Part shown: piece by piece, positions 1 through 7,585 of the stretch
Layout: each line of letters begins with the position of its first letter
How positions within the stretch are numbered: the stretch's first letter is position 1
Source: Planctomycetaceae bacterium
GTDB lineage: Bacteria > Planctomycetota > Planctomycetia > Pirellulales > Pirellulaceae
Length of the DNA stretch: 8,287 nucleotides
Assembly: GCA_018658605.1 (NCBI GenBank)
Contig: JABHUV010000365.1
Coordinates: forward strand, 1-8,287
Reading direction: 5' to 3'
Position numbers and translations under genes: made by a program
The notes under the pieces: model-generated
What the model was told of the DNA's origin: nothing
Seen by the model: only the letters and a program-made list of their open reading frames with translations
The model's database searches: none

Positions 1-1839
1 AGGCCTGTCAATTTCGTAAATGCGCCCGACGGTTCACTTTATGTGCTTGATATGTACCGTGAGACTATCGAGCACCCGTATTCGATTCCCGCAGAAATCA
101 AGAAATTCCTCGATCTTAGAGGAGGCCATGATCGCGGACGTATCTACCGTATGGTAAGCCCCAACATGCAGCGACGACCTCCCGTTAAATTAGGAGCCAT
201 GTCTGCGAACGAATTGGTGAAACAACTCGGTTCGCACAACGGCTGGACTCGTGAAACAGCTCAACGATTATTATGGGAACGACAAGACAAATCCGTGGTG
301 ACTACACTACGAGATTTTTTGATGTCATGCGAAAATCCCTTGGGACGGATGCACACACTATACGCGCTCGACGGTCTACAGGCCTTGTCCGTAGCTAACA
401 TCATTACTGGCCTCGGTGACAAACATCCGCGTGTACGTGCCCATGCTGTCAAATTATCCGAACCGTTTCTGAAACAACATCCCGCGTTGGTCACGCGACT
501 AGTCGAGTTGGCCATTGATGACAATCCCCACGTGCGTTTCCAAGTTGCATTTTCGTTGGGTGAAGTCAAATCTAAAGTCGCCGTTTCTGGACTAGCTCAA
601 ATCGCTATGGACCCGCGCACTACAGCGGAAATCCGTACGGCCATGCTTTCTTCATGTGGCAATACAGCAGATCAAGTGATTGCCCAGTTGATCATAGCTA
701 AAGACTACCTTGATTTGCCAGTTTCCGTAGAGATGCTCACTCAATTTGCCGTCATCATTGGCTCCAACCCAAATATCAAGCCAACCAACAATCTACTCGC
801 TCAATTAACACTTCCAAGCATTACCCCAAACGTACAACAGACACTCTTGGCTGGTCTTGGAACTGGTCTCAGACGCCGTGGTTCTTCCTTGAATGCTATC
901 CTAGCCGCCGATACAACTCCTGCTCAACTACGACAACAAGTTGGCCAATTGTTTGCGCGTGCCGCGAACATTGCAAAAACAACAAGCTCGAAACTACAGC
1001 GTCGCATTTCTGCCGTCAAGCTACTCGCCTACGCTGACAGTCAGACGGCCATTGCAAGCCTCCCCGCATTATTAAATCCTCAATCACCTCGAGAATTGCA
1101 ATTGGCAGCGGTGACTGCACTTGGCAGCCACGACCCGATCATCGCTACAAAACCTTTGCTCGCTTCATGGAGAACCTATAGCCCCGAGGTTCGCCGCAAT
1201 GTAGTCGATGTCATGATGAAAAATAGTGTGGCAATACAAGGATTATTAGCCGCTGTACAGGCCGACACAATTAATCGGAGCGATATTGAACGTGACAAAA
1301 AACAGTTGCTCATGAAACACCCAAATGCAGCAGTTAAAGCGACGAGCATCAAGTTGTTTGGCAATGAAGTCAGCACTGATCGAGGCAAAATTGTCGCTCA
1401 AATGCAAAACGTGTTACAACTCGATACCGATCCAAATAGGGGACTTGAGGTCTTCCGTAAGAAATGTTCTACCTGTCATCAAGTCGGCAAAATCGGCACT
1501 CAAGTCGCTCCAGATTTATCATCCGTGAAAAACAAATCCGAAGCTGACTTGCTCATCAGTATTCTGGATCCCAATCGAGAAGCGCAGCCTAACTTTAATG
1601 TCTATACCGTCGTGACATTACAGGGTCAAATTTTTACTGGCATCATTGCAACAGAAACCTCTAACAGCATCACACTGCGTCGTGCGGAGGGGAAACAAGA
1701 CATCATCTTACGGTCGAACATCGACGAGCTCATCTCGACAGGAACTTCGTTGATGCCCGAAGGTTTTGAAAAGGAACTAACACCTCAAAACATTGCCGAC
1801 GTTATTGCTTTTGTAAAATCAATTGGCGATTCCAAATAA
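1..1839 (+). CDS. PVC-type dehydrogenase / HEAT-repeat / heme c protein, 5'-truncated by window edge
   Basis: The frame is open from base 1, so the gene starts upstream; 612 residues are visible. Residues 1-45 are the end of a beta-propeller dehydrogenase-like domain (NAPDGSLYVLDMYRE, then HPYSIP at 25-30 and RGRIYR), the usual end of TIGR02604-type domains. About residues 65-470 are helical HEAT-like repeats (for example NGWTRETAQRLL, HPRVRAHAV, NPHVRFQVAFSLG). The C-terminal 140 residues form a heme c domain of TIGR02603 type: CSTCH at residues 489-493 (bases 1465-1479), the DPNRE motif, a beta-rich segment, and LMPEG with the probable axial Met at residue 585. Expected role, inferred from the family, is a periplasmic oxidoreductase passing electrons to its own heme; the substrate is unknown. 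It is a paralogue of the gene at 3401-6424 and is followed 10 bp later by a sulfatase gene, so co-transcription is likely. The signal peptide and most of the propeller are outside the window. Family is confident, function is not. Confidence 0.93.
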   Translation, partial: RPVNFVNAPDGSLYVLDMYRETIEHPYSIPAEIKKFLDLRGGHDRGRIYRMVSPNMQRRPPVKLGAMSANELVKQLGSHNGWTRETAQRLLWERQDKSVVTTLRDFLMSCENPLGRMHTLYALDGLQALSVANIITGLGDKHPRVRAHAVKLSEPFLKQHPALVTRLVELAIDDNPHVRFQVAFSLGEVKSKVAVSGLAQIAMDPRTTAEIRTAMLSSCGNTADQVIAQLIIAKDYLDLPVSVEMLTQFAVIIGSNPNIKPTNNLLAQLTLPSITPNVQQTLLAGLGTGLRRRGSSLNAILAADTTPAQLRQQVGQLFARAANIAKTTSSKLQRRISAVKLLAYADSQTAIASLPALLNPQSPRELQLAAVTALGSHDPIIATKPLLASWRTYSPEVRRNVVDVMMKNSVAIQGLLAAVQADTINRSDIERDKKQLLMKHPNAAVKATSIKLFGNEVSTDRGKIVAQMQNVLQLDTDPNRGLEVFRKKCSTCHQVGKIGTQVAPDLSSVKNKSEADLLISILDPNREAQPNFNVYTVVTLQGQIFTGIIATETSNSITLRRAEGKQDIILRSNIDELISTGTSLMPEGFEKELTPQNIADVIAFVKSIGDSK

Positions 1840-1843
1840 GGAA
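1838..1843 (+). promoter_or_regulatory. Shine-Dalgarno AAGGAA for the sulfatase TTG start
   Basis: AAGGAA overlaps the last two bases of the upstream stop codon (TAA, 1837-1839) and lies 6 bases before TTG at 1850. It is the clearest ribosome-binding site in the window and decides the sulfatase start: TTG 1850 rather than the in-frame TTG 1823, which lies inside the upstream gene and has no comparable site. Overlap of the site with the upstream stop suggests translational coupling of the two genes. Confidence 0.65.
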
Positions 1844-1849
1844 CTCCCC

Positions 1850-3355
1850 TTGAATCTGAATACCACTCCATACCACAATCGCTTGTTGCTAATTATTCAT
1901 ACGACATTGCTGATATTTGTTTTTGGATTATGTACATCCTCCGCGACGACCGGAAGAACAAAAGCTAAGCCAGGTGTTCGTCCAAATATATTACTGATCG
2001 TGTCTGACGACCAAGGGTACAATGACCTCGGATTGCTGGGCAACGGCATCCTAACTCCTCATTTAGATAAACTGGCAAAACAAGGTACGCGCCTCACAAA
2101 CTTTTATGTTGCCTGGCCAGCCTGTACACCATCTCGCGCGAGTCTTTTGACGGGGCGATACCCCCAACGTAACGGCATCTATGACATGATTCGTAACGAG
2201 GCCCCGGATTACGGTCATCAATATACTGCCGAGGAATATGCGGTCAGTTTCGAACGCATCGGAGGAATGGATTTAAGAGAAAAAATTCTGCCCCATTATT
2301 TGCACTCTGCTGGATATCGCAGCGGCATCTATGGTAAGTGGGATCTCGGAACATTAAAACGATACTTGCCAACATCTAAGGGATTCGATGATTTCTACGG
2401 ATTCGTCAATACGGGCATCGACTATTACACTCACGAGCGTTATGGCGTACCAAGTATGGTTCGCAATCTGCAGCCCACAACTGAAGATACTGGGACATAC
2501 TGTACTTATTTATTCGAACGCGAGGCACTGCGATTCTTGCGCGAACAACCCAAGAATCAACCTTTCTTTTTGTATGTGCCGTTTAATGCTCCGCATGGCT
2601 CGTCTTCGCTCGACCCTGCTATCCGTACGACAATCCAAGCCCCAAAACAATTCCAAGACATGTATCCCCCTGTCGATGTGGAATCCCGTACAGTAGAAAA
2701 GTATCGATATGCTTCACCGGCAACAGTTCGCACAGCCACTGCGCGGGTGCGTGACTATCGGGCCGCCGTGACATGTATGGATACTGCCATCGGAAAATTG
2801 ATTACTGTGCTACAGCAACGGCAACAACTCGAAAACACAATCATCATTTTTCTTTCCGATAACGGTGGAGGTGGGGGATCTGATAATTCTCCATTGAAAG
2901 GGCGCAAGTCCCAAACATGGGAAGGTGGAATTCGGGTACCCTGTATCGTGCATTGGCCTACTGGGGGCGTACCCGCCAATTCAGTTAACCATGAGTTTTT
3001 AACAAGCCTCGAAGTGTTACCTAGCCTCATGTCCGCGTGTAAGACCAAAGTACCCTCAAAGATCAAACTTGATGGATTTGATTGGTGGGATGTCATTCGA
3101 GGAAGTAAACCGTCGCCGCGGCAAGAAATGTTCTGGAAACGTAAAGACCTAATTGGTGTTCGCGTGGGAAACTGGAAGTGGGTGGATATGGGTAGCAAAT
3201 CAGGTGGTTTGTTCGACTTATCCAAGGACATTGGTGAAACAAATGATCTGTCACAATCCCATCCTGAAATCCTACAAATGTTAAAACAACGGTATCAACA
3301 TTGGCTCACTGAAATGGAACAAACCGAACCGCGCAGTCCGTTCCGAGATTATTAA
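1850..3355 (+). CDS. Exported S1-family (formylglycine-type) sulfatase with altered catalytic His motif
   Basis: A 501-residue protein, normal length for a bacterial type I sulfatase, which hydrolyses sulfate esters, often on polysaccharides. A hydrophobic N-terminal segment (about residues 11-29) followed by TSSA indicates a Sec signal peptide, so it probably acts in the periplasm or outside the cell. Metal-site motifs are DDQ (residues 53-55) and SDNGG (336-340). The modification motif CTPSR (92-96, Cys codon 2123-2125) is the Cys-type CxPSR that becomes formylglycine; the modifying enzyme is not in the window. Other active-site elements are NAPHG (His 249), PLKG (Lys 350) and WEGG. In the second signature, normally GKWHLG, the sequence is GKWDLG (162-167), so the expected catalytic His is Asp at 165. 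The TTG start is chosen because AAGGAA precedes it; starting at TTG 1823 would add nine residues and overlap the upstream gene. It sits between two heme-dehydrogenase paralogues in a likely operon. The substrate cannot be told from sequence. Confidence 0.94.
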   Translation: MNLNTTPYHNRLLLIIHTTLLIFVFGLCTSSATTGRTKAKPGVRPNILLIVSDDQGYNDLGLLGNGILTPHLDKLAKQGTRLTNFYVAWPACTPSRASLLTGRYPQRNGIYDMIRNEAPDYGHQYTAEEYAVSFERIGGMDLREKILPHYLHSAGYRSGIYGKWDLGTLKRYLPTSKGFDDFYGFVNTGIDYYTHERYGVPSMVRNLQPTTEDTGTYCTYLFEREALRFLREQPKNQPFFLYVPFNAPHGSSSLDPAIRTTIQAPKQFQDMYPPVDVESRTVEKYRYASPATVRTATARVRDYRAAVTCMDTAIGKLITVLQQRQQLENTIIIFLSDNGGGGGSDNSPLKGRKSQTWEGGIRVPCIVHWPTGGVPANSVNHEFLTSLEVLPSLMSACKTKVPSKIKLDGFDWWDVIRGSKPSPRQEMFWKRKDLIGVRVGNWKWVDMGSKSGGLFDLSKDIGETNDLSQSHPEILQMLKQRYQHWLTEMEQTEPRSPFRDY

Positions 3356-3400
3356 TTTAATAGATATCTTCTCAAACTAACCTCTCATAAACAAATTTCT

Positions 3401-6400
3401 ATGTGTCGAACACATCTGACAAAAACAATGTTATTTCGTCGTCCATTAATAGTTGTGATCCTGTGCGTTTGCTGTATCGGTTCGCAGACGGTTACGGCTC
3501 AAAACAAGCCGCCATCGATTGATGAACTTGCCTCAAAACTTCCACGGATCCCTGCATCGACGCCCGAGCAGTCTGTGAGCAAGATGCAAATTCATCCGGA
3601 ATTTGAAGTGCAAATTGTCGCGACTGAACCACTAATCCGTGACCCAGCGGCTATCGATATTGATGCAAATGGCCGTATGTATGTCTGTGAATTACCTGAG
3701 TACAATGCCTACGCTGCTGCAGATAATCCCAACGAAAAAGGTGCTGTAAAACGTCTTGTCGACACCAATGGAGACGGTCGGTATGACAAAGCAACTTTAT
3801 TTGTCAAAGATATCGCATACCCAACAGCCGTCATCTGTTGGGACGATGGTGTCTTTATCGGATCAGCGCCAGATATTTTTTATTGCAAAGATACCACCGG
3901 CGACGGTATTGCTAATGTTCGCAAGAAAATTCTCACGGGGTTTGGTAGCGACTTAGCAGGCGAAGCGCATTTAAACTCATTTCGCTGGGGCGTAGACAAT
4001 CGCATCCACATTTCGACAAATCTGTCCGGCGGCAATATACACTTAGCAAATGCGACGGAATCCACCGCCGTATCCACGCGAGGACGAGGGATCATCCTCA
4101 ACCCTCGTGATCTCTCAGCGTTCGAACTAACCAGTGGTGCCGGACAGCATGGTATGAGCATGGATAATTGGGGGCGAAAATTCGTCTGTTCCAATAGCGT
4201 TCCAGCTCAAATGCTGATGCTGGACGACCGCTACCTAGCACGGAATCCATACCTAGCGTCTCCCAAACTTGCAGTTGATATAGCTCCCGACGGAAAACAC
4301 ACTGAGCTATTTCGTATTAGTCCTGCCGAGCCATGGCGCGAACTACGAACTATGCTACGACGGACCAAACAATTTCGGGGATCCGATGAAGGAGGGAAGC
4401 CGTTTGGATTCTTTACGGGAGCAACGGGGATTACCATCTATCGCGGAGATGCATGGCCCGCGGAATTTCACGGCAACCTGATCGTGGGTGACGTCGCGAA
4501 CAACCTTATTTATCGTGCTATTGTAAAACCCAAAGGACTCGAATTAGTTGCCGAAAGAGCAGACGTTGGTAAAGAATTTATCGCATCACGTGATCTATGG
4601 TTCCGTCCAGTGCAATTCACCAATGCCCCCGATGGCACACTGTACGCCATCGATATCTCCCGTGAATTGATTGAAGGCGCAGCCTTTTTACCACCGGAGT
4701 TTATGAAATACTTGGATCCACTTAGTGGTAGTAAACAGGGACGAATCTATCGAATCGCGCCGCGAGGTTTTTCAACTCCTGCAACTCCGAATCTCAGTGA
4801 ACTAACAACGCTCCAATTAGTATTGCTGTTGGATCACACCAACGGCTGGCATCGTGATACAGCTTCTCGTTTGATCTATCAACGCCAAGACAGCTCCGCT
4901 ATTTCAGCGCTGCGTCAGCTTGTACAACAAGCCCAGACTGCACCGGGACGATTTACCGCGCTGTATGCACTCCAAGGCCTCGGTGCCTTGGACGAATCGA
5001 GCGTACTTACAGCATTGATGGATTCCGACGCGATCGTTCGTGTGCATGCATTGCGCGTGGCTGAATCCTTAGTGGCTCAGTCGGTTGCCATCACAAATCG
5101 TTTCAGCAACATGACAACCGACCGTAACATCCAAGTACGATATCAACTCGCATTCTCGCTCGGAGCTGCTCAAGGACAGTCTCGAAACCAAGCTCTTGTA
5201 CAACTAGCCTTGAGCGACCATTCAGACAAATGGATGCAGGTTGCCATTAGCAGTTCATTGTTTCAGGGAGCCAATTTTGTATTTCGAGAGTTGACCACAC
5301 AAGATGCTTTTCTAAAAACAACAAACGGTCAGCAGTTCATGCTGATGTTGGCCACTCAAATCGGAACTCGCAAACGAACGGATGAGCTCGCTGGCGTGCT
5401 CCAATCGCTCAGCAACATTAAGGAACGTGACCCTACGTTGGCTCCCAAGATAATAGAAGCCCTCGTCAAAAATATAGAAGGTGAGCGGCGAACTAACTTA
5501 CTTGCAACAACGGGCGAAAATTCCGCGATGGTGCTGCAACTACTGATTGAAGAATCGATAACCATTGCGCAATCTCCCAAAGAATCTGTGGAAAAACGAG
5601 TCGCAGCTATTCGCAGTTTACAGCTAGCCAAGTTCGCCGACACCAACAGCATTATGCTTGAGTTACTGAAACTCACTGAACCGTTCGAAGTTCGAGCTGC
5701 CGTAATTGAAACACTCGGTTCCTATACAAATGATCAAGCTGCTGAAATACTTATTGCGAATTGGCGTTCTCTTGGTCCAAGTCTGAGGTCGCGAGCTGCT
5801 GAAACTTTGCTATCACGAGCCAACTGGGTAGCGCTGCTTCTCGATGCGGTGGAAGCAGATCGCATCGCCCGAGGTGAAATTGATCCAGCGCGGATTCAAC
5901 TGCTTAAAGCTCATCCTGACAAGACTATAGTCCAACGAGTCGCGCAGATTTTTCTATCAGCGCCCAGCGGGGAACGCCTTGCTGTTATTAAAGAATATCA
6001 ATCCGCTTTATCGACCACTGGTGATGTTAGCCAAGGAAAGGAAATATTCAAGAAAGTTTGTTCTGCTTGTCATCGACTCGAAAATGTCGGGACCAGTGTT
6101 GGAGCGGATTTAAACGGGATACGTAATCGTGGCCTACCGGCCGTGATGCTGAACATTCTCGACCCCAACCGTGAAGTGAAACCCAAGTATTTGACTTATG
6201 TGTTGATCGACGTGAAAGGTCGTTCGACCACAGGCATGATTACCGCTGAAAATGCAAATAGCATCACGCTACAAAAACCAGATGGCACTAGTACGACGAT
6301 ATTGCGGACCGAGATTGAGGTACTACAAAGCACGGGCTTGTCATTTATGCCTGAAGGTCTGGAAAAGCAAGTTAGTAAACAACAAATGGCAGACCTGTTG

Positions 6401-6424
6401 TCATATCTAAATGCTCTTCAATAA
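3401..6424 (+). CDS. PVC-type membrane-bound-dehydrogenase-like propeller / HEAT-repeat / heme c protein, full length
   Basis: A 1007-residue protein with a signal peptide (hydrophobic residues about 16-28, likely cleavage after VTA at 33), so periplasmic or surface-exposed. Residues about 62-455 are a TIGR02604-type beta-propeller related to sugar dehydrogenases. It opens with HPEFEVQIVATEPLIRDP and carries two calcium-loop-like motifs, DTNGDGRYD (121-129, canonical EF-loop spacing) and DTTGDG (164-169), and ends at GRIYRIAPRG. Residues about 465-870 are HEAT-like helical repeats. The heme c domain has CSACH at 887-891 (bases 6059-6073), DPNRE at 921-925 and SFMPEG with the likely axial Met 983. 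The probable role is oxidation of a sugar or alcohol with electron transfer to heme; the substrate is unknown. Start is uncertain: ATG 3401 gives a 14-residue n-region, while ATG 3428 gives a more compact signal peptide starting MLFRRP; neither has a clear Shine-Dalgarno. The 45-bp gap after the sulfatase (3356-3400) holds no visible terminator, so one operon is likely. Confidence 0.94.
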   Translation: MCRTHLTKTMLFRRPLIVVILCVCCIGSQTVTAQNKPPSIDELASKLPRIPASTPEQSVSKMQIHPEFEVQIVATEPLIRDPAAIDIDANGRMYVCELPEYNAYAAADNPNEKGAVKRLVDTNGDGRYDKATLFVKDIAYPTAVICWDDGVFIGSAPDIFYCKDTTGDGIANVRKKILTGFGSDLAGEAHLNSFRWGVDNRIHISTNLSGGNIHLANATESTAVSTRGRGIILNPRDLSAFELTSGAGQHGMSMDNWGRKFVCSNSVPAQMLMLDDRYLARNPYLASPKLAVDIAPDGKHTELFRISPAEPWRELRTMLRRTKQFRGSDEGGKPFGFFTGATGITIYRGDAWPAEFHGNLIVGDVANNLIYRAIVKPKGLELVAERADVGKEFIASRDLWFRPVQFTNAPDGTLYAIDISRELIEGAAFLPPEFMKYLDPLSGSKQGRIYRIAPRGFSTPATPNLSELTTLQLVLLLDHTNGWHRDTASRLIYQRQDSSAISALRQLVQQAQTAPGRFTALYALQGLGALDESSVLTALMDSDAIVRVHALRVAESLVAQSVAITNRFSNMTTDRNIQVRYQLAFSLGAAQGQSRNQALVQLALSDHSDKWMQVAISSSLFQGANFVFRELTTQDAFLKTTNGQQFMLMLATQIGTRKRTDELAGVLQSLSNIKERDPTLAPKIIEALVKNIEGERRTNLLATTGENSAMVLQLLIEESITIAQSPKESVEKRVAAIRSLQLAKFADTNSIMLELLKLTEPFEVRAAVIETLGSYTNDQAAEILIANWRSLGPSLRSRAAETLLSRANWVALLLDAVEADRIARGEIDPARIQLLKAHPDKTIVQRVAQIFLSAPSGERLAVIKEYQSALSTTGDVSQGKEIFKKVCSACHRLENVGTSVGADLNGIRNRGLPAVMLNILDPNREVKPKYLTYVLIDVKGRSTTGMITAENANSITLQKPDGTSTTILRTEIEVLQSTGLSFMPEGLEKQVSKQQMADLLSYLNALQ

Positions 6425-6434
6425 TGCTTCCGAG

Positions 6435-7520
6435 TTACCACGTGACCTGGAGTCTAGTCCAACGAATGACGCAACGACCGTGTTCATGACACCAATGTGT
6501 CGCCAAGAATGTGCCATCATTGAGGCTGATGGCGGTTGGATATCCAAACGCAAAGTCATCGAATTCGTCAATTCCCGATTCAACACTGCTTTCGCGTTCG
6601 TAGAAAGACTCGGCATTGTACATCGTGGATTCGTGATGAACGGTCCATGTTTGGTCTGTCCAAGTCACCAAGCACATGCGGATTTCCTGTGCTCCATGAC
6701 GCTTGTTATAAAGCACAAGCAATCGATCATCACCGAGCGAGATCGGTGTCATTGTTTGGCCCTGTATATTCGTCGACGTAATTGGACCAAATGTGCGGCC
6801 GCCATCTTGCGAAATGACATACGAATTCTGTTGATCCACGTAATCACCTAGGCTGACCGTCCAGCAAACCCCCATGACGATGTTCGGTGCGAGTTCCACA
6901 AACTTGTGTTCAAAAAAACCCCGGCGATCTTTCAATCCAACCGCATCCTCAAACACAGTCGTGTATTGCCACGTCTTTCCATCGTCATCTGACACGGCCA
7001 AACAGACTCGTTCGCCCAACGTATCTTTGCCGGACAATGCTGCGGCGGGTGCCAACAATCTTCCGGATTGTAGAACCAGTAATCCGTGCGACACCTCTAA
7101 CGGACACTCCATCGGAAAAGGGATATCAACAGCCGGCGACCACGACTGACCCTGGTCATGACTACGACATAGCACTGCCGTCGTTGGTCTCTGGCCAAAT
7201 TGGTGATCAACTTCATCGTCGATCCAAGCACCATAGGCGTAAATAGTATTGCAGTTCGTACCCGTCGTAATTTTTAGAAAATTAGCTCGCCCGTGCTCGT
7301 GATCTTTTTCAAGAATCACACCCGCAGGCTGCCAAGTGACACCACCGTCCCGAGAACGCGCATACTCTGTTTGCCCAGTAACCAACGCACCGCCACCGAC
7401 GCCAAAGGAACAAAGTAGTTCGTCATTGTCAAGTTTCACTGTCAGTGGGAATGCTGAATCACGATCATCAATAATCCCACTGTCTATTATTTCAATTTTA
7501 CACATCTGGTTTTGTTCCAT
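6435..7520 (-). CDS. Asp-box (BNR) sialidase-like beta-propeller protein, probably cytoplasmic
   Basis: A 361-residue protein with four Asp-box motifs of the form SxDxGxTW/F: SRDGGVTW (56-63), SHDQGQSW (120-127), SDDDGKTW (177-184) and SQDGGRTF (237-244). Their spacing is typical of a six-bladed sialidase-fold propeller. The C-terminus (LATHWCHEHGRCVIRW) resembles BNR proteins common in planctomycetes. Annotation pipelines often call such proteins exo-alpha-sialidase, but the (F/Y)RIP motif of true sialidases is not seen near the N-terminus, where AFPLTVKL stands instead. A glycan- or sugar-acting role is therefore an inference and sialidase activity is doubtful. No signal peptide is present, unlike the exported proteins to the left. 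Start ATG 7520 has no clear Shine-Dalgarno; ATG 7505 (Met 6) is an alternative. The gene converges on the dehydrogenase gene with a 10-bp gap and is divergent from the enolase-superfamily gene, with which it probably shares regulation. Confidence 0.85.
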   Translation of the reverse strand: MEQNQMCKIEIIDSGIIDDRDSAFPLTVKLDNDELLCSFGVGGGALVTGQTEYARSRDGGVTWQPAGVILEKDHEHGRANFLKITTGTNCNTIYAYGAWIDDEVDHQFGQRPTTAVLCRSHDQGQSWSPAVDIPFPMECPLEVSHGLLVLQSGRLLAPAAALSGKDTLGERVCLAVSDDDGKTWQYTTVFEDAVGLKDRRGFFEHKFVELAPNIVMGVCWTVSLGDYVDQQNSYVISQDGGRTFGPITSTNIQGQTMTPISLGDDRLLVLYNKRHGAQEIRMCLVTWTDQTWTVHHESTMYNAESFYERESSVESGIDEFDDFAFGYPTAISLNDGTFLATHWCHEHGRCVIRWTRLQVTW

Positions 7521-7585
7521 TATGCAATTAACGATAGATTGATATAATTATATTTTAATTCAACACAACCGATAAAAATAACACG
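7521..7585. promoter_or_regulatory. AT-rich divergent promoter region
   Basis: This 65-bp gap separates two divergently transcribed start codons, so promoters for both genes must lie here or inside the coding starts. TATAAT occurs on the plus strand at 7543-7548 and on the minus strand at 7552-7547; both are possible -10 elements, 37 bp and 26 bp from the respective start codons. No convincing -35 hexamer at 16-18 bp spacing was found for either direction, so the assignment is tentative. No Shine-Dalgarno is evident before either start. Confidence 0.5.
7542..7553. repeat. Perfect 12-bp palindrome ATATAATTATAT
   Basis: The sequence ATATAATTATAT equals its own reverse complement. It is centred in the divergent gap and contains both candidate -10 hexamers. 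It could be an operator for a dimeric regulator, two overlapping -10 elements, or simply a chance product of an AT-rich stretch. The symmetry does not extend into the flanking bases. Confidence 0.5.

Noticed and set aside
1823..1849. TTG at 1823 as the sulfatase start
   Set aside because: It would add nine residues before the signal peptide and overlap the upstream gene; TTG 1850 has a well-placed AAGGAA and gives a normal signal peptide.
2755..3231. 158-codon minus-strand open frame within the sulfatase gene
   Set aside because: It lies wholly opposite conserved sulfatase motifs (SDNGG, PLKG, WEGG) and shows no domain or ribosome-binding site.
3356..3400. Possible promoter or terminator between the sulfatase and the second dehydrogenase gene
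   Set aside because: The 45-bp AT-rich gap shows no hairpin with a T run and no convincing -35/-10 pair.
3401..3520. Lipoprotein signal suggested by cysteines in the leader of the full-length dehydrogenase
   Set aside because: The cysteines (LCVCCIG) do not fit the lipobox pattern, and a standard cleavage site after VTA follows.
6411..6851. 146-codon plus-strand open frame opposite the Asp-box gene
   Set aside because: It is antisense to a gene with four clear Asp boxes, has no recognisable motif, and overlaps the end of the upstream gene; treated as a shadow frame.
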